Source: Saccharothrix sp. HUAS TT1 (GTDB lineage Bacteria; Actinomycetota; Actinomycetes; Mycobacteriales; Pseudonocardiaceae). Taken from it: 64,000 bases of DNA. Both the position numbers and the translations under genes were made by a program. Where the stretch lies: contig NZ_CP160453.1 of assembly GCF_040744945.1 (NCBI RefSeq), positions 2,232,001-2,296,000 of the forward strand, in the 5' to 3' direction. The notes below the pieces were generated by a model, which saw only the letters and a list, made by a program, of their open reading frames with translations, was not told the DNA's origin and made no database searches. Positions 17,676 to 25,605 of this stretch are shown here, in pieces (the first letter of the stretch is position 1; every line of letters starts with the position of its first letter).

Positions 17676-17999
17676 TCAGGTCCGGTACGCCCGGTCGAGG
17701 CCGGTGCTGTTGGCCGCCTCCTGCTCCACGTACGCCTCGCCGGTCTGCCGGACGGCGGTGGCGAACCCGGACAGCCCGGCCGCCGCGGCGGCGACACCGT
17801 CCACTTGGGCCTGTGCCGCGGCCCGGAACGCCGCGCCGAGGCCGACCTCGTCGCCGATCTTCCCGAAACTGCCCGCCGCCAACGACGTGCTGCCCGCCAG
17901 CGCGCCCGTGCCGACCGCGCCGACCTCGCCCGCCAGACCCGCCGCCGCGCCGCTGTACGCCGACAGCGCCGCGGTGTCGACGCCGAAACCCCGTTCCAC
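17676..17999 (-). CDS. EspC-like (DUF2580-type) type VII secretion target
   Basis: 107 residues from GTG 17999, with GAGGGGG eight to nine bases upstream. All-helical and Ala/Gly-rich: FGVDTAALSAYSGAAAGLAG opens a first helix, a central Gly/Ser turn follows, and a second helix contains GLSGFATAVRQTGEAYVEQE, the usual C-terminal motif region of EspC/DUF2580 proteins. It heads the module encoding the WXG-NlpC/P60 hydrolase and two YbaB-like proteins, and probably pairs with the WXG domain of the next product. No ESX ATPase or core membrane gene is in this window. Confidence 0.75.
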   Translation of the reverse strand: MERGFGVDTAALSAYSGAAAGLAGEVGAVGTGALAGSTSLAAGSFGKIGDEVGLGAAFRAAAQAQVDGVAAAAAGLSGFATAVRQTGEAYVEQEAANSTGLDRAYRT

Positions 18000-18121
18000 C
18001 CTGGTCCCCCTCTTGGTGCCGTGCGACCGCGATCCTGCCCCATCGACCCGCCGGTCGTGCGGCGTTCGGCCAGATCCTGCCCCGATGAGCGGTACCGGCG
18101 GCGTCGTCGTCACCTGATCAT

Positions 18122-18694
18122 GTGCATGTGGGTGTTTTGCGCCATTGGGAACGGATCGTGGCGTGGCTCGACCACCACGCCCCCTTGACCGCATCGGCGT
18201 TCGTGCCACCCGAGGACGGCGCCGCGGTCGAGTCGTTGGCGGTCGCGAGCGGCCTCGTGCCGCCCGACGACCTGCGTGCTTGGTGGGCGGTGTGCGGCGG
18301 CACCGAGAACCTGGCGTTCGCGGAGGTGCTGCCGCCGTTCTACACGCCGCTCGGGCCGTCCAACGCCCTGCGGTCGTGGCGGTTGAAGGAGCGGTTCTGG
18401 CCCGCGGACCTCGACACCGAGGCGGGCACGCCCACGTCCGGCTTCCACCCGATGTGGCTGCCGATCGCGTTCGACGGGTGCGGTGACGCGCTGGCGGTCG
18501 ACCTGCGGCCGGGCGTGCTGTCCGGGTGCGTGGTCGAGTGGGACCGCGAGGCGGGCGAGATGCTGAAGCCGGAGTGGACCAGCCTGGACGAGATGCTGGA
18601 CCAGATCGCCACCGCGCTGGAGCACCGCAGCCGGCTCGGCCACTGCGAGCCGCTGGTGACGACGGACGGCCGGCTCGGCTGGTGCACCAACTGA
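18122..18694 (+). CDS. SMI1/KNR4-family protein
   Basis: 190 residues from GTG 18122; no good Shine-Dalgarno sequence. The N-terminal helix HWERIVAWLDHHAPLTA, the segment LVPPDDLRAWWAVCGG and the aromatic strand MWLPIAFDGCGDALAVDLRP followed by GCVVEWDRE are the pattern of SMI1/KNR4 (SUKH) proteins. In bacteria these often serve as immunity proteins to polymorphic toxins or as intracellular binding modules. It lies next to a type VII-like module, where an immunity role is plausible, but no toxin domain is visible nearby. Confidence 0.8.
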   Translation: MHVGVLRHWERIVAWLDHHAPLTASAFVPPEDGAAVESLAVASGLVPPDDLRAWWAVCGGTENLAFAEVLPPFYTPLGPSNALRSWRLKERFWPADLDTEAGTPTSGFHPMWLPIAFDGCGDALAVDLRPGVLSGCVVEWDREAGEMLKPEWTSLDEMLDQIATALEHRSRLGHCEPLVTTDGRLGWCTN

Positions 18695-18807
18695 CGTCCC
18701 GGGCCGGGTGGTGACCCCGGCGGGTGAAGTGGGGCGGTCCGGCGTGCCGGGTGGGGCGCGGTGACGTTGGCTGCGAGGAGGCGGGTCGACCTCCACGGGA
18801 GCCGGAC

Positions 18808-20247
18808 ATGGGCATCAGCCGGGCGGGCGCGGTCGGTGCGGCGGTTGTCGTCGCGGTGGTGGCGGTCGGGTGGGCGCCGGGGGCGGGAGTGGTGGCGGGG
18901 GTGGCCGCGGCGGCGGTGAACCCGGTGCGGCCGGTCGCGCCCGGTGACGTGGTGGCGGATCCCAGCCACGGGTTCCTCGTGCTGGTCGAGGGCGACGCCG
19001 CGCTGAACGAGAACGAGACCGAGGGGCCGGTCGCGGTCGGCGGCGACCTTCGGTTCCGGCTGTACAACGCGGGCGCGAACAACCCCGGCTCCTACGCCCT
19101 GCCCGGCGACGCCCGGCCGACCAGCCTCGTCGTCGGCGGCCGGGTGGACTTCGCGGGGAGCGGGCCGGGTGCGCGGCTCAGCGTGCTCGACCAGTCCTAC
19201 GCCAAGATCGGCGACCTGGGCGGCGCGAGCGTGCTGCCGTCCGGCGGGGTCACGTTCGTCGTGCCGAGCGGCGGTGACCAGGACACCCGGCCCGCGGTGG
19301 CGGTGCAGACCTCGCAGCCCGCCGGGTCGGTCGGCGGCCCGAGCGGGTTCGACTTCGCGGCGCTGTTCGCGCTGTACCGGGGGATCAACGCCGACGTGGC
19401 CGCGTGCGCGTCGACGGTGCAGCTGCGGGACCAGAACGGGCAGGGGCCGTGGAACGGCACGGACCCGAACGCCACCATCGGCCTGCGACCCGGCCAGAAC
19501 GTGCTCACCCTGGACGCCGCGCGGATGAGCGCGCTGGACAACGTCAACCCGCTCAACGGCGCCCTCCAGCCCGGCGACGAGGCGTGGCTGGTCGTCAACG
19601 TCGACGTGACCGGCGACTACACCTGGCCGGCGCCGAACGTGAGCTGGCAGGGCAACGGCCCGTCGCACCACGTGCTGTGGAACTTCACCACCTCCGGCAC
19701 CATCACGCTGCCGCCGGACTCGCCCACCGTGTGGGGGACCGTCTACGCGCCGAACGCGACCCTGGTCGACAACAGCTCGTCCAACATCGAGGGCGCGGTG
19801 GTGGTGCGGTCCCTCGTCCACGGTGGAACCGCGAGCGGCAGCGGTGGCGAGATCCACCACGCGCCGTTCGACGACGTCCTCACGACGTGCGAGTCCGGGA
19901 CCACCACGACGACCACGACCACCACCACGGCCCCGACGACCACCACGGCCCCGACGACCACCACGGCCCCGACGACCACCACGGCCCCGACGACCACCAC
20001 GGCCCCGACGACCACGTCCACAGCCCTGACGACCACGACCACGACCACGACTGCGGACGTGACGACCACGGCCACGACCGAGTCGGAGTCGGGGACGGAG
20101 CCAGGCGCGGTCCGGCCGGGCGGGGGCGGCCAGCTCGCCGCCACCGGTTCGCCGGTGCGCGGGGCGGTGGTGCTGGGCGGCCTGCTGGTCCTGTCCGGCG
20201 GGACCGCGCTGGCCCTGACGCGCCGGCGCGACCGCCGTCGGACGTGA
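18808..20247 (+). CDS. Choice-of-anchor A family surface protein with LAxTG sorting signal
   Basis: 479 residues from ATG 18808 (GGGAG upstream). Signal peptide: MGISRAGAVGAAVVVAVVAV up to an AAA site. Residues ~45-355 form the choice-of-anchor A domain: GFLVLVEGDAALNENETEGP, VAVGGDLRF and TSGTITLPPDSPTVWGTVYAP are typical. A Thr/Pro stalk (~365-430) includes about five repeats of T-T-A-P-T-T. The C-terminus has L-A-A-T-G, a hydrophobic helix and RRRDRRRT, a class E-type sortase signal. It is probably wall-anchored; no sortase gene is in the window. Binding partner unknown. Confidence 0.85.
   Translation: MGISRAGAVGAAVVVAVVAVGWAPGAGVVAGVAAAAVNPVRPVAPGDVVADPSHGFLVLVEGDAALNENETEGPVAVGGDLRFRLYNAGANNPGSYALPGDARPTSLVVGGRVDFAGSGPGARLSVLDQSYAKIGDLGGASVLPSGGVTFVVPSGGDQDTRPAVAVQTSQPAGSVGGPSGFDFAALFALYRGINADVAACASTVQLRDQNGQGPWNGTDPNATIGLRPGQNVLTLDAARMSALDNVNPLNGALQPGDEAWLVVNVDVTGDYTWPAPNVSWQGNGPSHHVLWNFTTSGTITLPPDSPTVWGTVYAPNATLVDNSSSNIEGAVVVRSLVHGGTASGSGGEIHHAPFDDVLTTCESGTTTTTTTTTTAPTTTTAPTTTTAPTTTTAPTTTTAPTTTSTALTTTTTTTTADVTTTATTESESGTEPGAVRPGGGGQLAATGSPVRGAVVLGGLLVLSGGTALALTRRRDRRRT
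19920..20012 (+). repeat. 18-bp tandem repeats encoding a Thr/Pro stalk
   Basis: ACCACGGCCCCGACGACC is repeated about five times head-to-tail inside the surface-protein gene and encodes T-T-A-P-T-T units. It is likely length-variable between strains. Confidence 0.8.
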
Positions 20248-20313
20248 CCCGTTCGAACGACGCGCGGCACGAGCTGCCCGCCGCCGTCTTGAGCCTCGCC
20301 TGACCGGGTACCC

Positions 20314-20664
20314 GTGGCCATGACCAGCTACGAGCACCGGGCGCCCGTCGAGATGTCCGCCCAGGAGCTGTTCGAGTTCCTGGCGCGACCCGAGAGCCTG
20401 CCCCAGCACCTGCCCGGACTGTCCGCCTCGACCCCGCGCATCGACCACGACCGGCGGAGCCTGTCGTGGGAGGAGAACGGCTACCGGGGCGTGCTGAGCG
20501 TCGCCGACGACGACGCCGGGCTCTGCGAGGTCGTGCTCACCGTGGAGACCGACGAGCCCGGTGACGTGCGGCGCGAATTGGCGGAGGCGGTGGCGGCCAT
20601 CTCCCACCGGGCCACCTCGGAGGCCGACGTGAGCGCGGCCAAGAACCAGGACACCTGGTACTGA
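20314..20664 (+). CDS. Small SRPBCC-like (START/polyketide cyclase fold) protein
   Basis: 116 residues from GTG 20314, with an ATG two codons in. The opening YEHRAPVEMSAQELFEFLAR and ESLPQHLPGLSA resemble the first strand and helix of SRPBCC/coenzyme Q-binding proteins (a ligand pocket fold). WEENGYRGVLSVAD and CEVVLTVETDE are the following strands. It is shorter than the usual ~145 residues, so it is either a minimal member or has lost a strand. It has no obvious partner; the following ECF operon has its own promoter. Confidence 0.65.
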   Translation: MAMTSYEHRAPVEMSAQELFEFLARPESLPQHLPGLSASTPRIDHDRRSLSWEENGYRGVLSVADDDAGLCEVVLTVETDEPGDVRRELAEAVAAISHRATSEADVSAAKNQDTWY

Positions 20665-20665
20665 T

Positions 20666-20679
20666 GTGACGCAAGTCAC
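20666..20679. promoter_or_regulatory. GTGAC-N4-GTCAC palindrome upstream of the ECF promoter
   Basis: GTGACGCAAGTCAC is a perfect 5-bp inverted repeat with a 4-base centre, ending 10 bases before the ECF -35 element. A possible regulator operator. Confidence 0.45.
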
Positions 20680-20689
20680 TCCAATGTGA

Positions 20690-20714
20690 GAACCGTTCCC
20701 GCCGCCCGGTCGTC
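20690..20714 (+). promoter_or_regulatory. ECF-type promoter (GAACC-N16-CGTC)
   Basis: GAACC at 20690-20694, a 16-base spacer, then CGTC at 20711-20714. This is the classic ECF sigma -35/-10 pair at canonical spacing. Transcription would start around 20721-20724, at the GTG start codon, implying a leaderless and probably autoregulated operon. Confidence 0.75.
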
Positions 20715-20723
20715 TTGCCGGGT

Positions 20724-21245
20724 GTGAACGAGGAGCAGCTGGTGCGCGCGGTCGCCCGTGGCGACCGCGCGGCCTTCGAACAGCTCTACCGCCGCACGTC
20801 GCCGTGGCTGGCGGTGCGCCTGCGCCGCCGGTGCGCCGACGAGCAGGTCGTGGCCGAGGTCATGCAGGAGACGTACCTGGCGGTCTGGCGGGCGGCCGGG
20901 TCGTTCGCGGGCGCGGCGGTCGACGGCACGGCGGTCGGCTGGCTGTGGACGATCGCGGCCCGCCGGCTGGTCGACGCGTTCCGCAGGCGTGCCCTCCAGC
21001 GGGCGCCCCTCCCGGTGGCGGGCGCCGCGCCCGCCGCCGAGGACGAGGCGCTGGCGGGCACGTGGAGCGACGAGGTCGGCGGCGCGCTGCGCGACCTGGC
21101 CCCGGAGCTGCGGCAGGTGCTCCAGGCGATGGTGCTGGACGGGTTGACCGTGCGCGAGACCGCGGTGCTGCTCGGGGTGCCCGAGGGCACCGTCAAGACC
21201 CGCGCCCGGCGGGCTCGGATCGCGCTGCGGGAGGCACTGTCATGA
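20724..21245 (+). CDS. ECF RNA polymerase sigma factor
   Basis: 173 residues from GTG 20724. The sigma2 region includes AFEQLYRRTSPWLAVRLRRR and the -10-recognition segment VMQETYLAVWRAAGSF. The sigma4 region has RQVLQAMVLDGLTVRETAVL and GVPEGTVKTRARRARIALRE, the helix-turn-helix that reads the -35. A short linker (~85-115) and no extra domains make it a standard ECF. An in-frame TTG at 20715 is less likely because the ECF promoter directly precedes the GTG. Its stop overlaps the anti-sigma ATG (ATGA). It probably drives its own operon, including the ABC transporter. Confidence 0.92.
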   Translation: MNEEQLVRAVARGDRAAFEQLYRRTSPWLAVRLRRRCADEQVVAEVMQETYLAVWRAAGSFAGAAVDGTAVGWLWTIAARRLVDAFRRRALQRAPLPVAGAAPAAEDEALAGTWSDEVGGALRDLAPELRQVLQAMVLDGLTVRETAVLLGVPEGTVKTRARRARIALREALS

Positions 21246-22012
21246 GCGAGCACCCCTCGGCCGCCTCGATCGCCGGGTACGCGGCGGGCGACGACCTGCC
21301 CGCCGACCTGCTGTGGGCGGTCGAGGCGCACCTGGAGACCTGCGAGCTGTGCCGGCTGCGGCTGGCCGACGTGGCTCCGCCGCAGGTCACGGCGTTGACG
21401 GCGGCCGTGTGGGCGCAGCTGGGGCCGACCGGGACGCCGGTGCGCCGACGTCGCCACCTCGCCCGCTGGGCCGCGCCGTCGCTGCTGCCGTGGCTCGCCA
21501 TGACGGCGTTCGCGGTGCTGGCGGCGCTGTCGCTGGACGGGCTGCTGCCCCGGCACGAGGTGTCGTCCGCGGTGCTGCTGGTCGCGCCGATCGTGCCGGT
21601 GCTGGGCGTGGTCGCGGCCTGGTCGCGCGGCATGGACCCGGCGCACGAGCTGGTGGTCTCCACCGCGCGGGCCGGGCTGCAGCTCGTGCTGCGCCGCACG
21701 CTCTCGGTGCTGCTGGTCGTGCTGCCGGGCCTGCTGCTCGGCGGTTGGCTGGCGGGCGCGTCACCGGCGTACTGGCTGCTGCCGTGCCTGGCCGTCACCA
21801 CGGTGACGCTCGCGCTCGGCGGCGTCATCGGGGTGCGCCGGGCCGCCTTCGCCGCCGCCGCCGCGTGGGCGGTGCTGGTGGTCGGTCCGGCGGTGGTCGT
21901 CGGCGCCGTGCCCGGTGTGCTGGCGCCGGGCGCGGCGCCGGTGTGGGCGGCGGCGTTCGTCGGGGGCGCCGCCGCCGTTGTCCTCAGGTCCGCGGCCTAC
22001 GCGCGCCTGTGA
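21242..22012 (+). CDS. Zinc-finger (zf-HC2) anti-sigma factor with multi-pass membrane domain
   Basis: 256 residues. The N-terminus carries the anti-sigma zinc site A-H-L-E-T-C-E-L-C-R (H-x3-C-x2-C, residues ~30-40) with an upstream conserved helix. After a basic linker (RRRRHLARW) there are about six hydrophobic segments from ~80 to the C-terminus, unlike the single helix and sensor domain of most anti-sigmas. This suggests that it senses events in or near the membrane, possibly through the co-encoded ABC transporter. Coupled by ATGA to the sigma gene and by TGATG to the ATPase gene. Confidence 0.88.
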   Translation: MSEHPSAASIAGYAAGDDLPADLLWAVEAHLETCELCRLRLADVAPPQVTALTAAVWAQLGPTGTPVRRRRHLARWAAPSLLPWLAMTAFAVLAALSLDGLLPRHEVSSAVLLVAPIVPVLGVVAAWSRGMDPAHELVVSTARAGLQLVLRRTLSVLLVVLPGLLLGGWLAGASPAYWLLPCLAVTTVTLALGGVIGVRRAAFAAAAAWAVLVVGPAVVVGAVPGVLAPGAAPVWAAAFVGGAAAVVLRSAAYARL

Positions 22013-22836
22013 TGGAGGGGTTGTCGTTGAGAGGTCGGGAGATGGCACGTGCGGTGAGCGCGGCGGAGGTCGCGCCTGCGGGGTACGCCTGGCAGGTCCG
22101 GGCGGAGGGCCTGCGCGTGCGCGCGGGCCGGAGGACGGCGGTGGACGGGCTCGACCTGCGGCTGGGCCGCGGCGTCCACGGGCTGCTCGGGCCGAACGGC
22201 GCGGGCAAGACCACGCTCATCCGGGCGCTGGCGACCGTGCTGCGGCCCGCGTCGGGGACGTTGGAGGTGCTGGGCTCGTCGGTGTCGGGGCGGGTGGACC
22301 TGCGCCGGCTGCGGCGCGCGCTCGGCTACCTGCCGCAGGACTTCGGCTACTACAAGCGGTTCACCGTGCGCGAGTTCGTCGAGTACGTGGCGTGGCTCAA
22401 GGAGGTGCCGAAGCGGGACGTCCCCGGCGCCGTGCAGCGGGCCGTGGAGCGGGTCGGGCTGGCCGACCGGGCGGACGACCGGCTGAAGACGCTGTCCGGC
22501 GGCATGGTGCGGCGGGCGGGCATCGCGCAGGCCATCGTCAACGACCCCGAGGTGCTGCTGCTGGACGAGCCGACCGCCGGGCTCGACCCGGGCCAGCGGG
22601 TCCGGTTCCGGGAGCTGCTGCAGGAGCTGGGCGCCGACTCGTGCGTCGTCGTGTCGACCCACCTGGTCGAGGACGTCGCGACGGCCTGCACGGACGTGGT
22701 GCTGGTCAAGGCGGGTCGGCTGGTGTTCCAGGGCACGCCGGACGGGCTGGCCGCCGCGGGCGGGCCGGACGACGTCGGCGACAGCCCGCTGGAACGCGGC
22801 TACTCGGCCCTGCTCGGCGGGGCGGGCGAGTGGTGA
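22012..22836 (+). CDS. ABC transporter ATP-binding protein of the ECF operon
   Basis: About 274 residues if started at ATG 22012 (TGATG overlap). TTG 22027, six bases after GGAGGGG, or ATG 22042 are alternatives. Walker A LGPNGAGKTT, signature LSGGMVRRAGIAQ, Walker B VLLLDEPTAGLDPGQ and the His switch STHLVED are intact. GYLPQDFGYYKRFTVREFVE is the typical Q-loop region of CcmA/NatA-type exporters for antibiotics or lantibiotics. It should power the two membrane proteins that follow. The substrate is unknown. Confidence 0.92.
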   Translation: MEGLSLRGREMARAVSAAEVAPAGYAWQVRAEGLRVRAGRRTAVDGLDLRLGRGVHGLLGPNGAGKTTLIRALATVLRPASGTLEVLGSSVSGRVDLRRLRRALGYLPQDFGYYKRFTVREFVEYVAWLKEVPKRDVPGAVQRAVERVGLADRADDRLKTLSGGMVRRAGIAQAIVNDPEVLLLDEPTAGLDPGQRVRFRELLQELGADSCVVVSTHLVEDVATACTDVVLVKAGRLVFQGTPDGLAAAGGPDDVGDSPLERGYSALLGGAGEW

Positions 22837-24176
22837 GGGTCCTCGGGATCGAGCTGAGGCGGACGACGGCGCCGGTGCTCGGCGCGCTGGTCGCCGTGGT
22901 GCTGGTCGGGCTGCTGGACTGGGGCCCGTCGACGAAGAACAGCACGGCGTGGGACCGGCAGTGGTCGACGATGGCCGAGTGGGCCCGGTTCATGCTGCTG
23001 TTCGCGTGGCCGCTGACGCTGGGCGCGGGCGCGTTGCAGGGGCTGCGCGACCGGCGGTCCGGGGTGGAGGAGCTGTTCGGCTCCACGCCGCGGCCGCGGG
23101 CCCAGCGCGTGGGCTGGACGCTCGGCGCACTGGCGCTGGCGCTGGTGGTGGCGTGCGCGGTGGTGCTCGCGGTCGGCGCGGTGCGGGTCGCGTCGGCGAC
23201 GGACCACTTCCACCTCGGGTGGGCGCCGGTCGCGCTGGTGGGCGTGGTGGCGCTGGTCGCCGCCGCGTGGCTGGGCATGGGGCTGGGCCGGCTCGTGCCG
23301 TCGCCCCTGACGCCGCCGCTGGTGGCGGTCGCCGGGTTCGCGCTGATGGTGCTGGGCTCGGGTCCGACGGGCGGTGCGGCGTTCCGCTGGACCCTGCTGC
23401 TGCCCTCGGTGCCGTCGCCGGAGACGGTGTACGCGTCGGTGGCGGGCTCGGTGAGCCTGGGGCAGGCGGTGTGGTTCGCGGGGGTGGCGCTGGCCGGGTT
23501 CCTGCTGGTGGCGCTGCGGCGGGCGTGGCTCGGCGCGCTGCCGCTGGTGGTCGCGCTGGCGGTGGCCGTGCCGCTGCTGCCGTCGACGCCGGAGGGGGCC
23601 GTGGCGGCCGACCCGGTGGCGGCGGAGCTGGTGTGCGCGGAGCAGCTGTGCCTGACCCGGGCGCACGAGGACGAGCGGGCGGCGTTGGCGGGACCCGCGC
23701 GGGAGGCGTTGCGGGCGCTGGCGAAGCTGCCGTCGCCGCCGACGTCGGTGCGCGAGGTGGCGGCCCCGGTCCGGCCCCGGGACGCGCGCGGGCCGGAGCC
23801 GGTGGACGCCGTGTGGGTGCACCTGGACGAGTTCACGTACTTCCGCACCGCGCCGCCGACGGCCGAGCAGGTGACGGCCTACCTGGTCGCCGGCGCGGGC
23901 ACGCGGACCTGCTACGGCGAGCACGTCCCGCGGGGAGCGGCCCGCGAGCTGGCCGCGCGCACCGCGATGACGACCTGGCTGACCGGCCGCGTCGAACCGC
24001 TGCCGATGTACCGGTCGTGGCTGAGCCGGGAGACCGACGGCCTGGCGGCCGAGGCACTGGCCCACCTGCGCTCGCTGCCCGAACCCGTCCAGGCCGCCCG
24101 GGTCCAGGCGGCTCGCGAGACCCAGGCGGCCTGCTCCGGCGACGCCCTCACCACCCTGACGGCGGGCACGACGTGA
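22833..24176 (+). CDS. ABC-2-like membrane permease with large extracytoplasmic domain
   Basis: 447 residues starting at GTG 22833 overlapping the ATPase stop (GTGA). About six hydrophobic helices occupy residues ~5-265. A hydrophilic C-terminal domain (~270-447) then begins near AADPVAAELVCAEQLCLTRA, with several cysteines (VCAEQLC, RTCYGEH, QAACSGD) that could form disulfides outside the cell. The membrane part resembles ABC-2 exporters in topology only. The C-terminal domain is not recognised and could sense or bind the substrate that activates the sigma/anti-sigma pair. Confidence 0.8.
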   Translation: MRVLGIELRRTTAPVLGALVAVVLVGLLDWGPSTKNSTAWDRQWSTMAEWARFMLLFAWPLTLGAGALQGLRDRRSGVEELFGSTPRPRAQRVGWTLGALALALVVACAVVLAVGAVRVASATDHFHLGWAPVALVGVVALVAAAWLGMGLGRLVPSPLTPPLVAVAGFALMVLGSGPTGGAAFRWTLLLPSVPSPETVYASVAGSVSLGQAVWFAGVALAGFLLVALRRAWLGALPLVVALAVAVPLLPSTPEGAVAADPVAAELVCAEQLCLTRAHEDERAALAGPAREALRALAKLPSPPTSVREVAAPVRPRDARGPEPVDAVWVHLDEFTYFRTAPPTAEQVTAYLVAGAGTRTCYGEHVPRGAARELAARTAMTTWLTGRVEPLPMYRSWLSRETDGLAAEALAHLRSLPEPVQAARVQAARETQAACSGDALTTLTAGTT

Positions 24177-24742
24177 ACCGCTGGGTGCTGCTCTACGTCC
24201 GCTCTCGCGGCGTCCTCGGGTCCTTCGCGACCGTCGTGGTGGGAGTCGTGGGGGTGGCCGCGTTCGCCGGCGCGGACGGCAGCCCGCAGCTTGCCGCGTT
24301 CGGCGCGGCGCTCGGGGTGGCCGCCGTCGCGACCGGCCTCGGCGGGCAGGACCTGGCGCTGGACCGCACGGCCGCGTTCGGCTGGCCGCCCCGCCGGGCC
24401 GCGCACCTGCTGCTCGGCGGCGCGGTCGTCGCCGCGCTGCTCCTCGCCGCCGGCCGGGTCGCCGACCCGATCGCCCCGGACGCGTTCGTGCTGCGCGACG
24501 TCGTCGGGCTCGGCGGCCTGGCGGCCCTGGGCGCGCTGGTGCTCGGCGCGCGCGCCGCGTGGGCGCTGCCGGTCGGCTGGACGGGCGTCACGCTCGTCGT
24601 GCCGCCCGGCGCGGACCACTGGCTCGACCGCCTGCTGACCTGGCCGGTGCAACCGACCGGCACCACCTCGGCCACCGTGACCGCGGTCGTGCTGGGCTGC
24701 ACCGGCCTGCTGGCCCACAGCTGGTTCGGCTGCCGCCGCTAG
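24173..24742 (+). CDS. Small multi-pass membrane protein of the ECF-ABC operon
   Basis: 189 residues from GTG 24173, overlapping the previous TGA. Five or six hydrophobic helices are evident (LGSFATVVVGVVGVAAFAGA, HLLLGGAVVAALLLAAG and others) with a conserved-looking DLALDRTAAFGWPPRRAAH loop. Probably the second permease subunit of the exporter. It ends the operon; its TAG overlaps the stop of the convergent aldehyde dehydrogenase gene in the shared CTAG. Confidence 0.75.
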   Translation: MNRWVLLYVRSRGVLGSFATVVVGVVGVAAFAGADGSPQLAAFGAALGVAAVATGLGGQDLALDRTAAFGWPPRRAAHLLLGGAVVAALLLAAGRVADPIAPDAFVLRDVVGLGGLAALGALVLGARAAWALPVGWTGVTLVVPPGADHWLDRLLTWPVQPTGTTSATVTAVVLGCTGLLAHSWFGCRR

Positions 24743-25605
24743 ACGCCGATCGGGTGCCAGACCGTCTTCGTCTCCAGGAACGCCCGCAGCCGGGCGATGT
24801 CCGGCTCGCGGGTGAAGTCCTCGGCCGGCCGGGACCGCAGCACGCGCTTCACGGTCCCGGCCGCCGCCCGCTCCAGGTCCGCCCGCGCCGACTTCGGCGC
24901 GCCGGTCAGGTCGAGCGCGTTCACGTCGCCGTGCGACGCCAGCCACGGCGCGATCTCCGCCGTGCGGCCGGTCAGCACGTTCACCACGCCGCCGGGCAGG
25001 TCGGACGTCGCCAGCACCTCGGACAGCGTCACCGCGGGCAGCGGCCGCTCCTGCGAGCTGACGACCACCGCCGCGTTCCCGGTCGCGATCACCGGGGCCA
25101 CCACGCTGATCAGCCCCAGCAGCGACGACTGCTGCGGCGCGAGCACGGCGACCACGCCCGTCGGCTCCGGCACCGAGAACGAGAAGTACGGCCCGGCCAC
25201 CGGGTTCGACGCGCCCAGCACGGTGGCCACCTTGTCGGTCCACCCCGCGTACCAGACCCAGCGGTCGATCGCCGCGTCCACCAGCGACTGCGCCTTCTTC
25301 ACCGGCAAGCCCTCGCAGGCGGCCACCTCGGCGGTGAACTGGTCCCGGCGGCCCTCCAGCACCTCGGCCACCCGGAACAGCACCTGCCCCCGGTTGTACG
25401 CCGTCGCGCCGGACCAGCCGGGGAACGCCTTGCGCGCCGCCGCGACCGCGTCCCGGGCGTCCTTGCGCGAGCCCTGCGCCGCGTTGGCCAGGAACGCGCC
25501 CTTGGCGTCCACCACCGGGTAGGACCGGCCCGACTCCGACCGGGGGAAGGCGCCGCCGATGTACAGCTTGTAGGTCTTCGCGACCGCGATCCGGTTCTCA
25601 GACAT
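24739..25605 (-). CDS. Truncated, non-catalytic aldehyde dehydrogenase domain protein
   Basis: 288 residues covering only the N-terminal coenzyme-binding part of an ALDH: TYKLYIGGAFPRSESGRSY, AAARKAFPGWSGATAYNRGQ, then the cofactor region EPTGVVAVLAPQQSS and GNAAVVVSSQERPLPA. It ends after LDLTGAPKSA, before the position of the catalytic Cys, so it cannot be a dehydrogenase alone. ATG 25605 lies within the last codons of the full-length ALDH gene (8-bp overlap, GGAGG upstream). With the full-length partner the total length matches two-domain ALDH16, whose second domain is also non-catalytic. Likely a structural partner. Confidence 0.85.
   Translation of the reverse strand: MSENRIAVAKTYKLYIGGAFPRSESGRSYPVVDAKGAFLANAAQGSRKDARDAVAAARKAFPGWSGATAYNRGQVLFRVAEVLEGRRDQFTAEVAACEGLPVKKAQSLVDAAIDRWVWYAGWTDKVATVLGASNPVAGPYFSFSVPEPTGVVAVLAPQQSSLLGLISVVAPVIATGNAAVVVSSQERPLPAVTLSEVLATSDLPGGVVNVLTGRTAEIAPWLASHGDVNALDLTGAPKSARADLERAAAGTVKRVLRSRPAEDFTREPDIARLRAFLETKTVWHPIGV

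Noticed and set aside
17675..19082. Longer upstream starts for the EspC-like and NlpC/P60 genes
   Set aside because: The extensions run through neighbouring genes in other frames and are Arg/Pro-rich; GTG 17999 and GTG 17674 fit operon spacing.
19920..20012. Short direct repeats as a possible CRISPR or iteron
   Set aside because: In-frame 18-bp repeats encoding a Thr/Pro stalk within a surface protein.
24739..25605. Short ALDH as a pseudogene of a full ALDH
   Set aside because: It has its own start, a GGAGG and intact frame, ends cleanly, and overlaps the full ALDH in the way of a coupled gene; the split ALDH16 explanation fits better.
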